Positions 1 through 8,065 of a stretch of DNA of 64,000 bases are shown here, one piece after another. The position numbers and the translations under genes were made by a program. Position 1 is the first letter of the stretch; each line of letters begins with the position of its first letter. The notes beneath the pieces were generated by a model. That model did no database searches. It saw only the letters and a list, made by a program, of their open reading frames with translations, and had not been told where the DNA came from. The DNA is from Shimia isoporae (GTDB taxonomy: Bacteria > Pseudomonadota > Alphaproteobacteria > Rhodobacterales > Rhodobacteraceae): assembly GCF_004346865.1 (NCBI RefSeq), contig NZ_SMGR01000002.1, positions 186,001-250,000 of the forward strand, read 5' to 3'.

Positions 1-1
1 T

Positions 2-1231
2 GGCTTCGACGAAATTGGCCCGTACATCATGACCACGCTGCTGTTCCTTGTGGGCGGCTTCCTCGTGTTCTGGATGGCGGCAGGCTTTGCCATGCTCGAA
101 GCCGGTCTGGTGCGCTCCAAGAACGTAACCATGCAGCTGACCAAAAACATGGCGCTCTTCTCCATCGCGGCCATCATGTACTGGATGACCGGCTTCGGCA
201 TCATGTACCCGAGCGAATTCAACGGTTTCTTCTACTTCGGCGGCTTCTTCACGTCGCTTGAACCGGTTGGTCTGGACGCTGCTGACGCCGCTCTGGATTA
301 CGCCTCCGCTGGCTCTGACTTCTTCTTCCAGCTGATGTTTGTTGCCGCAACCGCGTCCATCGTGTCCGGTGCTCTGGCAGAACGCATCAAACTGTGGCCC
401 TTCCTGGCCTTTGTTGTGGTCCTGACAGGCATCCTTTACCCGATCTCCGGCTCCTGGCAGTGGGGCGGCGGCTGGTTGTCCGAACTCGGCTTCTCCGATT
501 TCGCTGGCTCCACCATCGTACACTCCGTAGGCGGCTGGGCAGCGCTCGCAGGTGCCATCGTACTGGGCCCGCGTATCGGCAAGTACAAAGACGGCCGCAC
601 CATCCCGATGCCTGGTTCCAACCTCGCACTGGCCACTCTGGGTACATTCATCCTGTGGCTCGGCTGGTTCGGCTTCAACGGCGGCTCGCAGCTGGCGATG
701 GGCACCGTGGGTGACGTGACCGACGTATCGCGCATCTTTGCCAACACCAACATGGCCGCAGCAGCTGGCGCAGTCGCAGCTCTGATCCTGACCCAGATCC
801 TCTACAAAAAGCCGGACCTGACCATGATCCTGAACGGCGCACTGGCTGGCCTCGTGTCGATCACTGCAGAACCGCTGGCACCTTCGCTCTTCGGCTCCCT
901 GCTGATCGGTGCTGTCGGTGGTGTGATCGTTGTCATCACTGTTCCGCTGCTGGACAAACTGAAGATCGACGACGTCGTCGGCGCCATCCCGGTTCACCTC
1001 TTCGCAGGCATCTGGGGCACCATCGCCGTCGCATTCTCCGGCTCCGCAACCCTCGGCGCTCAACTGACCGGTATCGCAGCCTACGGCATTTTCACCTTCG
1101 TCGCATCGCTGGTGCTCTGGCTGATCCTCAAAGCTGTCATGGGCATCCGCGTCAGCGAAGAAGACGAGATCAACGGTCTGGACATGTCCGAACTCGGCAT
1201 GGAAGCCTACCCGGACTTCACCAACGGCTAA
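2..1231 (+). CDS. amtB: ammonium transporter AmtB, 5' end missing
   Basis: Inner-membrane ammonium channel of the Amt/MEP/Rh family. The reading frame is open to the left edge and reads GFDEIGPYI before the first ATG at 29, which fits family sequence. The ATG at 29 is therefore internal and the true start lies outside the window. About eleven hydrophobic segments are visible. The two pore histidines are recognisable in STIVHSVGGW and in AIPVHLFAGIWG. The C-terminal tail after the last helix ends in ...PDFTNG and is of normal length. In this group amtB usually follows glnK (PII), which would be just upstream; that is inference. A strong intrinsic terminator follows 25 bases after the stop. Confidence 0.97.
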   Translation, partial: GFDEIGPYIMTTLLFLVGGFLVFWMAAGFAMLEAGLVRSKNVTMQLTKNMALFSIAAIMYWMTGFGIMYPSEFNGFFYFGGFFTSLEPVGLDAADAALDYASAGSDFFFQLMFVAATASIVSGALAERIKLWPFLAFVVVLTGILYPISGSWQWGGGWLSELGFSDFAGSTIVHSVGGWAALAGAIVLGPRIGKYKDGRTIPMPGSNLALATLGTFILWLGWFGFNGGSQLAMGTVGDVTDVSRIFANTNMAAAAGAVAALILTQILYKKPDLTMILNGALAGLVSITAEPLAPSLFGSLLIGAVGGVIVVITVPLLDKLKIDDVVGAIPVHLFAGIWGTIAVAFSGSATLGAQLTGIAAYGIFTFVASLVLWLILKAVMGIRVSEEDEINGLDMSELGMEAYPDFTNG

Positions 1232-1255
1232 GCCTTGGCGACATAAGCAAACAAG

Positions 1256-1290
1256 AAACCCCGGACATCATTGTCCGGGGTTTTTCTTTT
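1256..1290 (+). terminator. intrinsic terminator of amtB
   Basis: The stem CCCCGGAC/GTCCGGGG with loop ATCATT is followed by TTTTTCTTTT. It lies 25 bases after the amtB stop and is a textbook Rho-independent terminator. Confidence 0.93.
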
Positions 1291-1555
1291 AGAAGCCCCG
1301 CATCTGTTTTTGTCTCGGGAAAAGCATTTCAGGCTCTGCGCGGTTGCCGATCATGACCGCTTGGAGATCAATTTGACCAATGCTGCGTTGAACAACGAAC
1401 GGCAGCAACGCGCAGGAAACGGACGTTGCAAATTGCGGTTAAGCGGCTGCGCGGGACGAAGCGGTCGCTACAGAACCGGTGCGCAAATTCGTGAATTGAC
1501 TGATACAGTAACTGTCCACCAAGGTGATAGTAACGTCGTAGTCCCGGAGTAGCCA
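1291..1555. other. non-coding stretch, possibly decayed repeat
   Basis: No convincing gene is seen between the amtB terminator and the amidohydrolase start at 1556. A 93-residue open frame covers most of it but shows no recognisable domain and no good ribosome site. The words ATGACCGCTT, GGACGTTGC and AAATTGCGG occur here, and close relatives of them recur in the stretch at 3824–4147 on the other side of the next two genes. I read both as degenerate copies of one intergenic sequence family; this is inference. The amidohydrolase promoter must also lie here. Confidence 0.4.
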
Positions 1556-3295
1556 ATGCTTAGAACCGCCGCAGTTTTCCTGTCTCCACTCGTGTTCGTC
1601 TCAGCCCTCTCGGCTCAGTCCGCCGATATGGTGTTTACCAACGCCAGTGTCCTCACGATGAGCGATGACAATCCGACCGCAGAGGCTGTCGCCGTGACTG
1701 GCAACGAGATCACGTATGTTGGAGATGCAGCGGGCGCTCAGGCGCTGATCGGGGACAACACCGAGGTGTTCGATCTGGGCGGAGATACGCTCCTGCCAGG
1801 TTTTGTGTCGGGACATGACCATCTAGTCGCAGCGGGCTGGAACTCTCGCGGCGTTAGTCTGTTTGGTGTGGAAACGATTGAAGAAGCGCAGCGTATGATA
1901 CGTGAATACGCAGATGCCAACCCCGACGAAGACATCATCCTGGGTTACGGTTTCAATCGGAACAACTTTGGCCGTTGGCCGACGAAAGCCGAACTAGATG
2001 AAGCTGTCTCGGACCGGCCTGCGTTCATTCTCGACTATACCATCCATGACGTCTGGATGAACTCTGCGGCTTTCGAAGCAGGCGAAGTGGCCCCTGACGA
2101 AGAAGATCAGGTGCCAGGCGTGATGTACTGGCAGCGCGACGCGGATGGCAACCAGACGGGTATCGGAATCGAGTTTCAATGGGCTGGAGCCTACCTCAAA
2201 GCCGGAGCATGGAACCCATCCGAAGATCTTGCGCAGTTCCAACAAGCCAACTACGCGGCAGCAGTTGCAACCGGGATGACTACAGTGCACGTGCCACTAA
2301 TCGCGATGCCAACCGTGACGGACGCGGAACTCGCGGCCGCCGACGAGCGGCTCGCGCTTGGATACCTTAAAGGTCTAGAGGACGCGGGCGAACTTGACAT
2401 GCGGACTTTTATTGCCACGGCCTACAAAGACCCAACCGGCGATCCAGCCGCGGTGGTGGAGCACACTTTGTCTCTGCGCGAGACCTATGACAGCGACATG
2501 CTGCGAGTCTGGGGCATCAAGATTCACCCTGAAGGGAATTGGGGGTCTATGACGTCCTGGCAATTGGAACCTTATGAAGGCAGCACATCGCGCGGCGCTG
2601 CGGCCATTGAAGGTGAAAAGATAATGGCGACATACATGCTGGCCAACGCGGCGGGTATTCCAGTTGGCACCCATGTGGACGGCTCTCAAACAGTGCGGAA
2701 CACCGTAGACGCTATTGTGGCGGCAAAGGGTGCTGGGTTCGACGTTTCCAACAACGTCCTGCACCACTATTTCACGGTCGCTGATGAAGAACACCGACGG
2801 GTGATCGAGCATGGCATAATGGTCAATACAACGCCCGCGTTCCAATCAAGCTGGGACGGTGAGGACCAGACAGCGTTGAACGTTCTGGGCCGCGCCCGCG
2901 TAGAGGCACAATATGCCCGATATGCTTCCTTGATGGCGCTTGGCCACAACGTCTCGATTTCAGCCGATGTACCATCCTCCCCAATCGACATGGTGGCGCC
3001 GCTATTCAGCGTGGAAATTGCCATGACGCTTCAAGACCCGATGAATCCTGACTCCAAACCGTTCCCATTGTCACGCAAACCAGCCTCACTGATGGAATCG
3101 CTGAAGGCGATCACAATCTATCCGGCAGCCCAACAAGCCATGGAAGACAAGATCGGGTCCATCAAAGTAGGGAAATATGCAGACTTGGTCGTTCTTGATC
3201 AGGACATCACAACGGTTGCTCCGCGCGATATCTCTGACATCAAAGTGCTGGGGACGGTGATGGACGGTCGATTCACCCACCGGGATGGCATTTAG
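1556..3295 (+). CDS. exported amidohydrolase, YtcJ/Amidohydro_3 type
   Basis: Metal-dependent amidohydrolase of 579 residues. An N-terminal signal peptide (MLRTAAVFLSPLVFVSALSAQSA) suggests a periplasmic location. The family's small N-terminal beta domain follows, then the metal site motif GHDHL near residue 88. Further histidines are in GTHVDG and VLHHYF, and the C-terminal KIGSIKVGKYADLVVLDQD is typical of the composite fold. YtcJ-like proteins hydrolyse N-acyl or cyclic amide bonds; the substrate here is unknown. The start ATG follows the signal peptide logic, although its ribosome site is weak. Nine bases separate it from the next gene, so the two are probably co-transcribed. Codon choice looks less biased than in the neighbouring amtB and polA. 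Confidence 0.88.
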   Translation: MLRTAAVFLSPLVFVSALSAQSADMVFTNASVLTMSDDNPTAEAVAVTGNEITYVGDAAGAQALIGDNTEVFDLGGDTLLPGFVSGHDHLVAAGWNSRGVSLFGVETIEEAQRMIREYADANPDEDIILGYGFNRNNFGRWPTKAELDEAVSDRPAFILDYTIHDVWMNSAAFEAGEVAPDEEDQVPGVMYWQRDADGNQTGIGIEFQWAGAYLKAGAWNPSEDLAQFQQANYAAAVATGMTTVHVPLIAMPTVTDAELAAADERLALGYLKGLEDAGELDMRTFIATAYKDPTGDPAAVVEHTLSLRETYDSDMLRVWGIKIHPEGNWGSMTSWQLEPYEGSTSRGAAAIEGEKIMATYMLANAAGIPVGTHVDGSQTVRNTVDAIVAAKGAGFDVSNNVLHHYFTVADEEHRRVIEHGIMVNTTPAFQSSWDGEDQTALNVLGRARVEAQYARYASLMALGHNVSISADVPSSPIDMVAPLFSVEIAMTLQDPMNPDSKPFPLSRKPASLMESLKAITIYPAAQQAMEDKIGSIKVGKYADLVVLDQDITTVAPRDISDIKVLGTVMDGRFTHRDGI

Positions 3296-3304
3296 GGGCG
3301 GCAC

Positions 3305-3823
3305 ATGCGGTCAAAACCTAAAGTCAGCCCTTCTCGTCGAGCGCTTCTTGCAGCGCTCGGTGCGACCGTTGCTTTCCCTCGAGACGCACTGGCGCGAGAC
3401 TATGTAGATATCGGATGGCAGGACCTGCTTCCGGAAGGCATCCGACGCGTGGCCACTCCTCAGGTTTCGGGGGTCATAGAACATTCTCAGGCGGACCTGT
3501 TAAGCCAGCAGCCTGCGTCGGCTGGGGTGCGTCCAGAACTGAATGGACAATTGGTGCGCCTTCCAGGCTACATCGTTCCACTTGAGCTGGACGGTAGAGG
3601 CGTGACGTCATTTATCCTCGTGCCTTACGTCGGGGCCTGTATTCATGTCCCGCCCCCGCCAGCCAACCAGATCGTTCTTGTGGATACTGCTGAACCCTAC
3701 GAAGCACAGGGTCTTTTCGAACCGGTGTATGTCAGCGGAGTGATCGAGACTGCAACGGCGAGCACTGCTCTGGCTGACGTCGGCTACCAGATCAACGCGT
3801 CCAAAGTTACGCCCTACGACTGA
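3305..3823 (+). CDS. DUF3299 family exported protein
   Basis: A 172-residue protein. The N-terminus has SRRALLAALGATVAFP, which resembles a twin-arginine or Sec signal. The conserved DUF3299 core is clear: LVRLPGYIVPLEL, then ILVPYVGACIHVPPPPANQ. The function of the family is not established. The GACIHVPPPP segment with its cysteine and histidine suggests a metal or redox role, but that is inference. The start ATG is preceded by AGGGGCGG. The gene lies nine bases after the amidohydrolase and probably shares its transcript. Confidence 0.85.
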   Translation: MRSKPKVSPSRRALLAALGATVAFPRDALARDYVDIGWQDLLPEGIRRVATPQVSGVIEHSQADLLSQQPASAGVRPELNGQLVRLPGYIVPLELDGRGVTSFILVPYVGACIHVPPPPANQIVLVDTAEPYEAQGLFEPVYVSGVIETATASTALADVGYQINASKVTPYD

Positions 3824-4147
3824 CGCGGAGACGATTCGCAGCCACGCATGCTTCTAGAGGTGTCCGCATTGGTTCACAGGGGGCTTTAGCTGCGTTCATG
3901 GTTAATGACCGCTTCGGGCTGGCAAGAGACAATGGAACAGTTTCCGGCAAAGGCATCAAGGGCCACGCTTCGGACCTTGCCTTCAGCCGCAATTGCTGGC
4001 CGAAGGTCGGCTGCCATCGCGCCGTTCGGTGATACTTTCCTATCCCAGAAAAGGACGACCGACGCCAAACACCGGCTAAGCCGCAACAGACATTCCGGTC
4101 GGACGCGGTCCTGCCGCAGTACGCTGCTACTGACGGGCCACGATACC
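3824..4147. other. non-coding stretch between DUF3299 gene and polA
   Basis: About 320 bases without a supportable gene on either strand. It contains ATGACCGCTT, CGGACCTTGC and GCCGCAATTGC, which resemble words in the stretch at 1291–1555. Open frames that cross it continue into polA antisense and are rejected. No clear terminator with a T-tract is visible for either flanking gene. Confidence 0.4.
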
Positions 4148-6943
4148 CTAGTGCGCCTCAGCCCAGTTCGCTCCGCGACCAGCGTCCACAATCAGCGGCA
4201 CATCCAACTTGACCGCCGGCTCCGCTGCGCCCTGCATCACGTCCCGCGCAACGGCAATGGTCTCTTCAATCGCGTTGTCCTCGACCTCAAAGATCAATTC
4301 GTCATGGACCTGCAACAGCATCTTCGCCGGCAAGTCCTTGATCGCCTTTGGCATGCGGATCATCGCCCGCCGGATGATATCCGCGGCTGTACCCTGGATC
4401 GGGGCGTTGATTGCGGCACGGTAGGCAAAGCTGGCCCGTGGTCCTTTGGCATTGATCTCGGGTGTATGGATTTTCCGGCCGAACAGCGTCTGCACGTAGC
4501 CATGCTCCTTGGCGAATTCCTTGGTGGCATCCATGTAAGAGCGAATGCCGGGAAAGCGTTCGAAGTAGCGGTTGATGAAGTCCTGCGCTTCTCCACGTGG
4601 AATACGCAGGTTTCGCGCCAGACCAAATCCTGAGATGCCATAGATGACGCCAAAGTTGATCGCTTTCGCGCGGCTGCGAACTTCAGGCGTCATCTCGTCC
4701 ATTGGCACGTCAAACACTTCCGACGCCGTCATAGCATGGATGTCATGCCCATCGCGGAACGCCGCCTTCAAGGCGTCGATCTCCGCGATATGCGCCAGAA
4801 TGCGCAGTTCCACCTGTGAGTAGTCGAGCGAGATCAGCGTCTTTCCTGTTTCCGCCACAAAGGCTTCCCGAATACGCCGGCCCTCTTCCGTGCGAACCGG
4901 AATGTTCTGAAGATTGGGATCGGTTGACGCCAAACGCCCCGTGTTCGCGCCGGTCTGCACATAAGACGTGTGTACGCGTCCGGTGTCGTCATTGATGTGC
5001 GTCTGCAAGGCGTCGGTATACGTCGACTTCAACTTGCTCAACTGGCGCCAGTCCAACACCAGCCCCGGCAGGGCGTGTTCTGTCGCCAGATCCTCCAAAA
5101 CGTCGACACCCGTGGCATAGGCTCCCGTCTTGCCTTTCTTGCCACCCGGCAGTTCGAGCTTGTCGAACAGGATTTCGCCCAACTGCTTTGGAGAACCCAC
5201 GTTGAACGCCTGCCCCGCAACCTCGTGTATCTCTGCCTCCAAGCCCGCCATCTTCTGCGCAAAGGCATTGGACATACGGCTCAGCGTATCGCGATCCACC
5301 TTGATACCGTGCCGTTCCATCTGCGCAAGCACCGGAACAAGCGGCCGTTCCAGAGTTTCATAAACCGCGGTCACCTGTTTCCGGTGAAGCTTCGGCTTGA
5401 ACATCCGCCACAGGCGCAACGTGATATCGGCATCTTCCGCCGCGTATTTCACCGCATCGTCAATGGCGACCTTGTCAAAAGTTATCGCGCTTTTGCCAGT
5501 CCCCAAAAGCGTCTTTATCGGGATCGGTTGATGCCCCAGATAGCGCTCTGACAGGGCATCCATCCCGTGATTGTGCTCGCCGGCATGCAACGCATAACTC
5601 AACAGCATCGTGTCATCTATCGGGGCAACACGGATGCCGTAGTTGGCAAAGACTTTGCAGTCGTATTTCGCATTCTGGAAAATTTTCAGAACAGAAGCAT
5701 CCTCAAGCACCGGCTTCAGGGCGTCCAGCACCTGTTGCAATGGCATCTGCCCCTCTTGCGGTTCGTCACCGCCAAAAAGGTCATCACTCGCGCCTTTCTT
5801 GTGCCCCACCGGGATATAGCACGCTTCCCCCGGCTCCACTGACAGACAAATACCTGCCAGTTCCGCCACCATCTCGTTCAGCGAGTTGGTCTCGGTATCG
5901 ACGGCAACATAGCCGCGTTTCATGATAGCGGCGATCCATCGATCCAACGCGCCTTGATCCCGCACGCATTCGTATTTCTCGGCATCGAACGGAACGGCTT
6001 CTTCCTCGACCACAGCACTGACCTGCGCCACAGGCTCGGCAATAACCGGTGGTTCCACCCCCAGCTTGTCCGCCGCACGCTTGGCCAGTGTCCGGAACTC
6101 CATTTCAGCAAGGAAACCCAACAGCGTGTCGGCGTCGGCATCCTGCACCTCAAGATCATCCAGCGAAAAATCGAGCTCCATCTTGTCGTCCAGCTGTACG
6201 AGCCGCTTGGAGAGCTCGATCTGGTCGCGTTTTTCGATCAGAGTTTCGCGGCGCTTGGGCTGTTTGATTTCGCCGGCACGGTCCAACAATTCCTCGAGCG
6301 AGCCATATTCGTTGATCAGAAGCGCAGCTGTCTTGATCCCGATGCCCGGCGCTCCCGGTACATTGTCGACGCTGTCCCCTGCAAGCGCCTGGACATCTAC
6401 AACGCGCTCGGGCCCGACCCCGAATTTCTCGAACACACCGTCTCTGTCAATGCGCTTGTTCTTCATGGCATCCAGCATTTCAACGCCATCTCCGACCAAC
6501 TGCATCAAGTCCTTGTCAGAGCTGATAATGGTGCAACGCCCACCTGCCTCACGGGCTTGAACAGCCAATGTGGCAATGATGTCGTCAGCTTCAAAACCTT
6601 CGATCTCTTTGCAGGCGATATTGAACGCTTTGGTGGCGACACGGGTCAGCGGGAATTGCGGCACAAGATCTTCTGGCGCGGGCGGACGGTTTGCCTTGTA
6701 CTGGTCGTACATTTCGTTCCTGAAAGACTTGCCCGAGTAGTCGAAGATCACCGCCACGTGGGTCGGCGCGTCCGGGCCGGAGTTATCCTCAATATACCGT
6801 TGCAACATGTTGCAGAAACCGGCCACCGCGCCGATTGGCAAACCATCAGACTTCCGCGTTAGCGGCGGCAGCGCATGATAGGCCCGAAAGATAAAGGCCG
6901 ACCCGTCGATCAGATGCAGGTGACATCCTTTGCCGAAACTCAT
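4148..6943 (-). CDS. polA: DNA polymerase I
   Basis: Repair and Okazaki-fragment polymerase of 931 residues, a normal length. In order: the 5' nuclease domain (HLHLIDGSAFIFRAYHALPP at the N-terminus; FEADDIIATLA); a 3'-5' exonuclease domain with its catalytic acids apparently intact (AVDTETNSL and later YAAEDADITLRLW); and the family A polymerase domain with motif A (ISLDYSQVELRILAHI), motif B (RSRAKAINFGVIYGIS) and motif C (LLQVHDELIFEVED). The frame is open further upstream, but the ATG at 6943 fits the family start MSFGKGCHLHLIDG and has GGGAG six bases before it. Confidence 0.98.
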   Translation of the reverse strand: MSFGKGCHLHLIDGSAFIFRAYHALPPLTRKSDGLPIGAVAGFCNMLQRYIEDNSGPDAPTHVAVIFDYSGKSFRNEMYDQYKANRPPAPEDLVPQFPLTRVATKAFNIACKEIEGFEADDIIATLAVQAREAGGRCTIISSDKDLMQLVGDGVEMLDAMKNKRIDRDGVFEKFGVGPERVVDVQALAGDSVDNVPGAPGIGIKTAALLINEYGSLEELLDRAGEIKQPKRRETLIEKRDQIELSKRLVQLDDKMELDFSLDDLEVQDADADTLLGFLAEMEFRTLAKRAADKLGVEPPVIAEPVAQVSAVVEEEAVPFDAEKYECVRDQGALDRWIAAIMKRGYVAVDTETNSLNEMVAELAGICLSVEPGEACYIPVGHKKGASDDLFGGDEPQEGQMPLQQVLDALKPVLEDASVLKIFQNAKYDCKVFANYGIRVAPIDDTMLLSYALHAGEHNHGMDALSERYLGHQPIPIKTLLGTGKSAITFDKVAIDDAVKYAAEDADITLRLWRMFKPKLHRKQVTAVYETLERPLVPVLAQMERHGIKVDRDTLSRMSNAFAQKMAGLEAEIHEVAGQAFNVGSPKQLGEILFDKLELPGGKKGKTGAYATGVDVLEDLATEHALPGLVLDWRQLSKLKSTYTDALQTHINDDTGRVHTSYVQTGANTGRLASTDPNLQNIPVRTEEGRRIREAFVAETGKTLISLDYSQVELRILAHIAEIDALKAAFRDGHDIHAMTASEVFDVPMDEMTPEVRSRAKAINFGVIYGISGFGLARNLRIPRGEAQDFINRYFERFPGIRSYMDATKEFAKEHGYVQTLFGRKIHTPEINAKGPRASFAYRAAINAPIQGTAADIIRRAMIRMPKAIKDLPAKMLLQVHDELIFEVEDNAIEETIAVARDVMQGAAEPAVKLDVPLIVDAGRGANWAEAH

Positions 6944-7165
6944 GGCGCGCTCCCGTTTTGTTCTGGTTTTCCCGTTGTGCCATGCGCCCAAGCCCACCGC
7001 CACCCGGAAAGTGCTCTTTGAGAGCCTGCCACTCCTACAGCGCAGCCCGGCAAACAAAAATTTCCTAAATTTGTCCGCGAAGAACCGCAGCTTCCAAAAC
7101 GCTGTTTTACGAATCTTTAGCCGCTATTGCGTAAGCGGAACCCGGGGCACACCGGGGATTGAAAC

Positions 7166-8065
7166 ATGGGAAATCGGCTTATCGGCTGCGTTTTTGCAGT
7201 CATTACGCTCTTTGCGCAAACCGCTTCGGCCACTGAGCTGGTCTTCGCGACACTGAACGACAACATCCGCAAACAGGCGGATCGTTTCGCGCGTCTTGAG
7301 GTGTATCTTGAGGACACTCTTTCCGACTTCGGTATCAGCAACGTCGTCCTGGAAGTCTTCCGCAATGCCGAGGACGTGCAGGCCGCAATGAACTCCGGCG
7401 CAGTAGATTTCTACTTCGACAGCCCCCTCATCGCAGCACAAATCAGCGCGCCCGTCGGTGGCGAAGTGTTCCTGCGCCGGTGGAAAAAAGGCGTCGCGGA
7501 ATACCATTCCGTTGTTTTTGTAAAACAAGACAGCCCCTACGAAGAACTCTCGGATCTGGTTGGCGCACGCATTGCCATGCAGGAGCCCACATCCACCTCA
7601 GGCTTTCTGCTGCCGCTTGCGGAATTGACGGCCAATGGACTGCCAACAGCAGAACTGCCAGATCGCAAATCCGAACCGTCTGCCAAGGCCGTAAACTATG
7701 TCTTTAGCGGCGACGACGACACATCCGCCTTATGGGTGATCCGTGGCCACGTCGAAGCCGCGGCAACAGACAACGCAACATTCGAAAAGTTGCAAACGGC
7801 AGCTTCAGGCCAGTACCGCAGCATCGGTGTCAGTCCCACCGTGCCTCGCCAGCTCCTTGTGAAACGCGCTGGATTGGCGCCAGAGCTGGAAGCGAAACTG
7901 GCCGATATTCTGACGACAATGCATGAAACGCCGGAAGGCGCGGAAATCCTTTACAAGTTCAACAAAACGACGAAGTTCGAGCGGTTTGAAACTCCCACGG
8001 ACGCCGTTATGGCGCAGATGCTCGAAATACTCGACGATCTTGCGACGGCCGGGGCAATCGAGTGA
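7166..8065 (+). CDS. PhnD-like periplasmic binding protein
   Basis: A 299-residue exported protein with a signal peptide ending near TASATEL, then a type 2 periplasmic binding fold of the phosphate/phosphonate-binding (PhnD/SsuA) superfamily. Typical segments are [44 protein letters not shown] and [16 protein letters not shown]. No permease or ATPase genes adjoin it. Instead its last four bases (GTGA) are the start of a hybrid histidine kinase. Together these suggest it presents a ligand to the kinase rather than feeding a transporter, as TorT does for TorS. The ligand is unknown. Confidence 0.85.
   Translation: MGNRLIGCVFAVITLFAQTASATELVFATLNDNIRKQADRFARLEVYLEDTLSDFGISNVVLEVFRNAEDVQAAMNSGAVDFYFDSPLIAAQISAPVGGEVFLRRWKKGVAEYHSVVFVKQDSPYEELSDLVGARIAMQEPTSTSGFLLPLAELTANGLPTAELPDRKSEPSAKAVNYVFSGDDDTSALWVIRGHVEAAATDNATFEKLQTAASGQYRSIGVSPTVPRQLLVKRAGLAPELEAKLADILTTMHETPEGAEILYKFNKTTKFERFETPTDAVMAQMLEILDDLATAGAIE

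Noticed and set aside
29-31. ATG at 29 as the start of amtB
   Set aside because: The frame is open upstream and encodes family-like residues (GFDEIGPYI), so the gene is truncated by the window edge.
1271-1552. 93-codon frame after amtB
   Set aside because: It starts inside the amtB terminator, has no ribosome site and shows no domain; I treat the region as decayed non-coding repeat.
3905-4633. 242-codon frame crossing the end of polA
   Set aside because: More than half is antisense to polA and the rest lies in the non-coding stretch; no domain.
5954-6862. 302-codon open frame antisense to polA
   Set aside because: Fully opposite conserved polA sequence, with no recognisable motif or ribosome site.
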